A stretch of DNA of 64,000 nt from Cotesia glomerata (taxonomy: Eukaryota > Arthropoda > Insecta > Hymenoptera > Braconidae), in assembly GCF_020080835.1 (NCBI RefSeq), contig NC_058159.1:18262474-18326473 (forward strand). The letters are read 5' to 3'. The notes under the pieces are model-generated. The model ran no database searches. It was given only the letters and a program-made list of their open reading frames with translations, and had not been told where the DNA came from. Both the position numbers and the translations under genes were made by a program. Each line of letters opens with the position of its first letter. Positions within the stretch are counted from its first letter, which is position 1. Positions 63,689 to 64,000 of this stretch are shown in pieces.

Positions 63689-64000
63689 TTACGATCTTGG
63701 AAATCCAGTTATAAATGAATACTTTGTCAAATTTGAACGGTTATATACAATTTCTTGTTTATCGTCATATTTATCATACATAGAAAAATCCGTTGTATTT
63801 TGAGGGCAATGTGATTTACTTATCATTTTAACTAGCTGCTTACTTTTTGAAACATTTCTTGAAAGAGTTAATGACTTCATTTCATCAGATGGTAGAGATG
63901 ATATTTTTTCACTCTCTGTTGTTGGTGATGTTGACATTGTAGAAGTTGGAGACGGTGCTGTTAATTCTGGCGATAAATTTGTAGTCGGTGGTGTTTTATT
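63689..64000 (-). CDS. 3'-terminal exon of an unrecognised gene, cut by the window edge
   Basis: The minus-strand frame is open from the window edge (64000) to the stop at 63689, about 103 codons; the ATG at 63937 is probably internal. The visible protein is Ser/Thr/Pro-rich at first (TPPTTNLSPELTAPSPTST), then mixed and basic, ending FITGFPRS. No domain recognised. It has a more normal composition than the nearby repeats, and a possible poly-A signal follows. It could be a host gene or part of another transposon. Upstream exons would lie beyond the window. Confidence 0.4.
   Translation of the reverse strand, partial: NKTPPTTNLSPELTAPSPTSTMSTSPTTESEKISSLPSDEMKSLTLSRNVSKSKQLVKMISKSHCPQNTTDFSMYDKYDDKQEIVYNRSNLTKYSFITGFPRS

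Overview
This is a eukaryotic, AT-rich window made almost entirely of transposable elements in various states of decay. GT-AG introns, abundant TA-target MITEs, a Ty3/gypsy element primed by tRNA-Lys, R1-clade LINEs sitting in (TG)n tracts, Helitron ends and SINEs point to an arthropod, most likely an insect. A parasitoid hymenopteran is my guess, but that is inference. No complete host gene is convincing; the only candidate is an exon cut by the right edge (63689-64000).

Layout. 1-8312: a nearly complete Ty3/gypsy retrotransposon on the minus strand (5' LTR of about 2.5 kb, PBS, gag, pol by -1 shift, PPT at the very first bases); its pol carries a MYND-type zinc finger upstream of the protease. 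8313-9870: dispersed and tandem repeats. 9871-13845: a hAT transposon with a spliced BED-finger transposase whose second intron holds nested repeats. 13846-19953: a pogo/Tigger-like transposase pseudogene split by two large MITEs (CCCTAG ends), a palindromic MITE and probably an LTR-like block. 21431-24901: Helitron-derived DNA with internal units of about 140 bp. 24962-29132: MITEs and CCCGACTAG-ended elements with tRNA-like modules. 29245-32932: an apparently intact DNA transposon with TIRs of about 450 bp, an ATAT target duplication and a five-exon, 691-codon transposase. 36685-38994: a 2.3-kb foldback. 38997-44613: copies of a microsatellite-bearing repeat family, an assembly gap (42958-43057) and a 5'-truncated R1-clade LINE. 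45052-50676: a degenerate DNA transposon of unassigned superfamily, itself hit by a repeat and a solo LTR. 50680-57945: repeats and two further LINE copies, one with a twin-priming type 5' inversion. 57946-63350: an LTR fragment, a tRNA-derived SINE, a palindromic MITE and a non-autonomous relative of the 29-kb transposon.

The parts interact as a stack of insertions. One dispersed repeat family (ends TTAGGAAAACGG and AACTTCCCGC) carries a (TG)n tract, and the R1-clade LINEs have repeatedly inserted into such tracts. Several unrelated-looking MITE-like elements share one architecture: arms of short degenerate repeats plus an internal pol III gene-like module (tRNA-like, once 5S-like). That recurrent design and the MYND-bearing gypsy pol are the most unusual things here.
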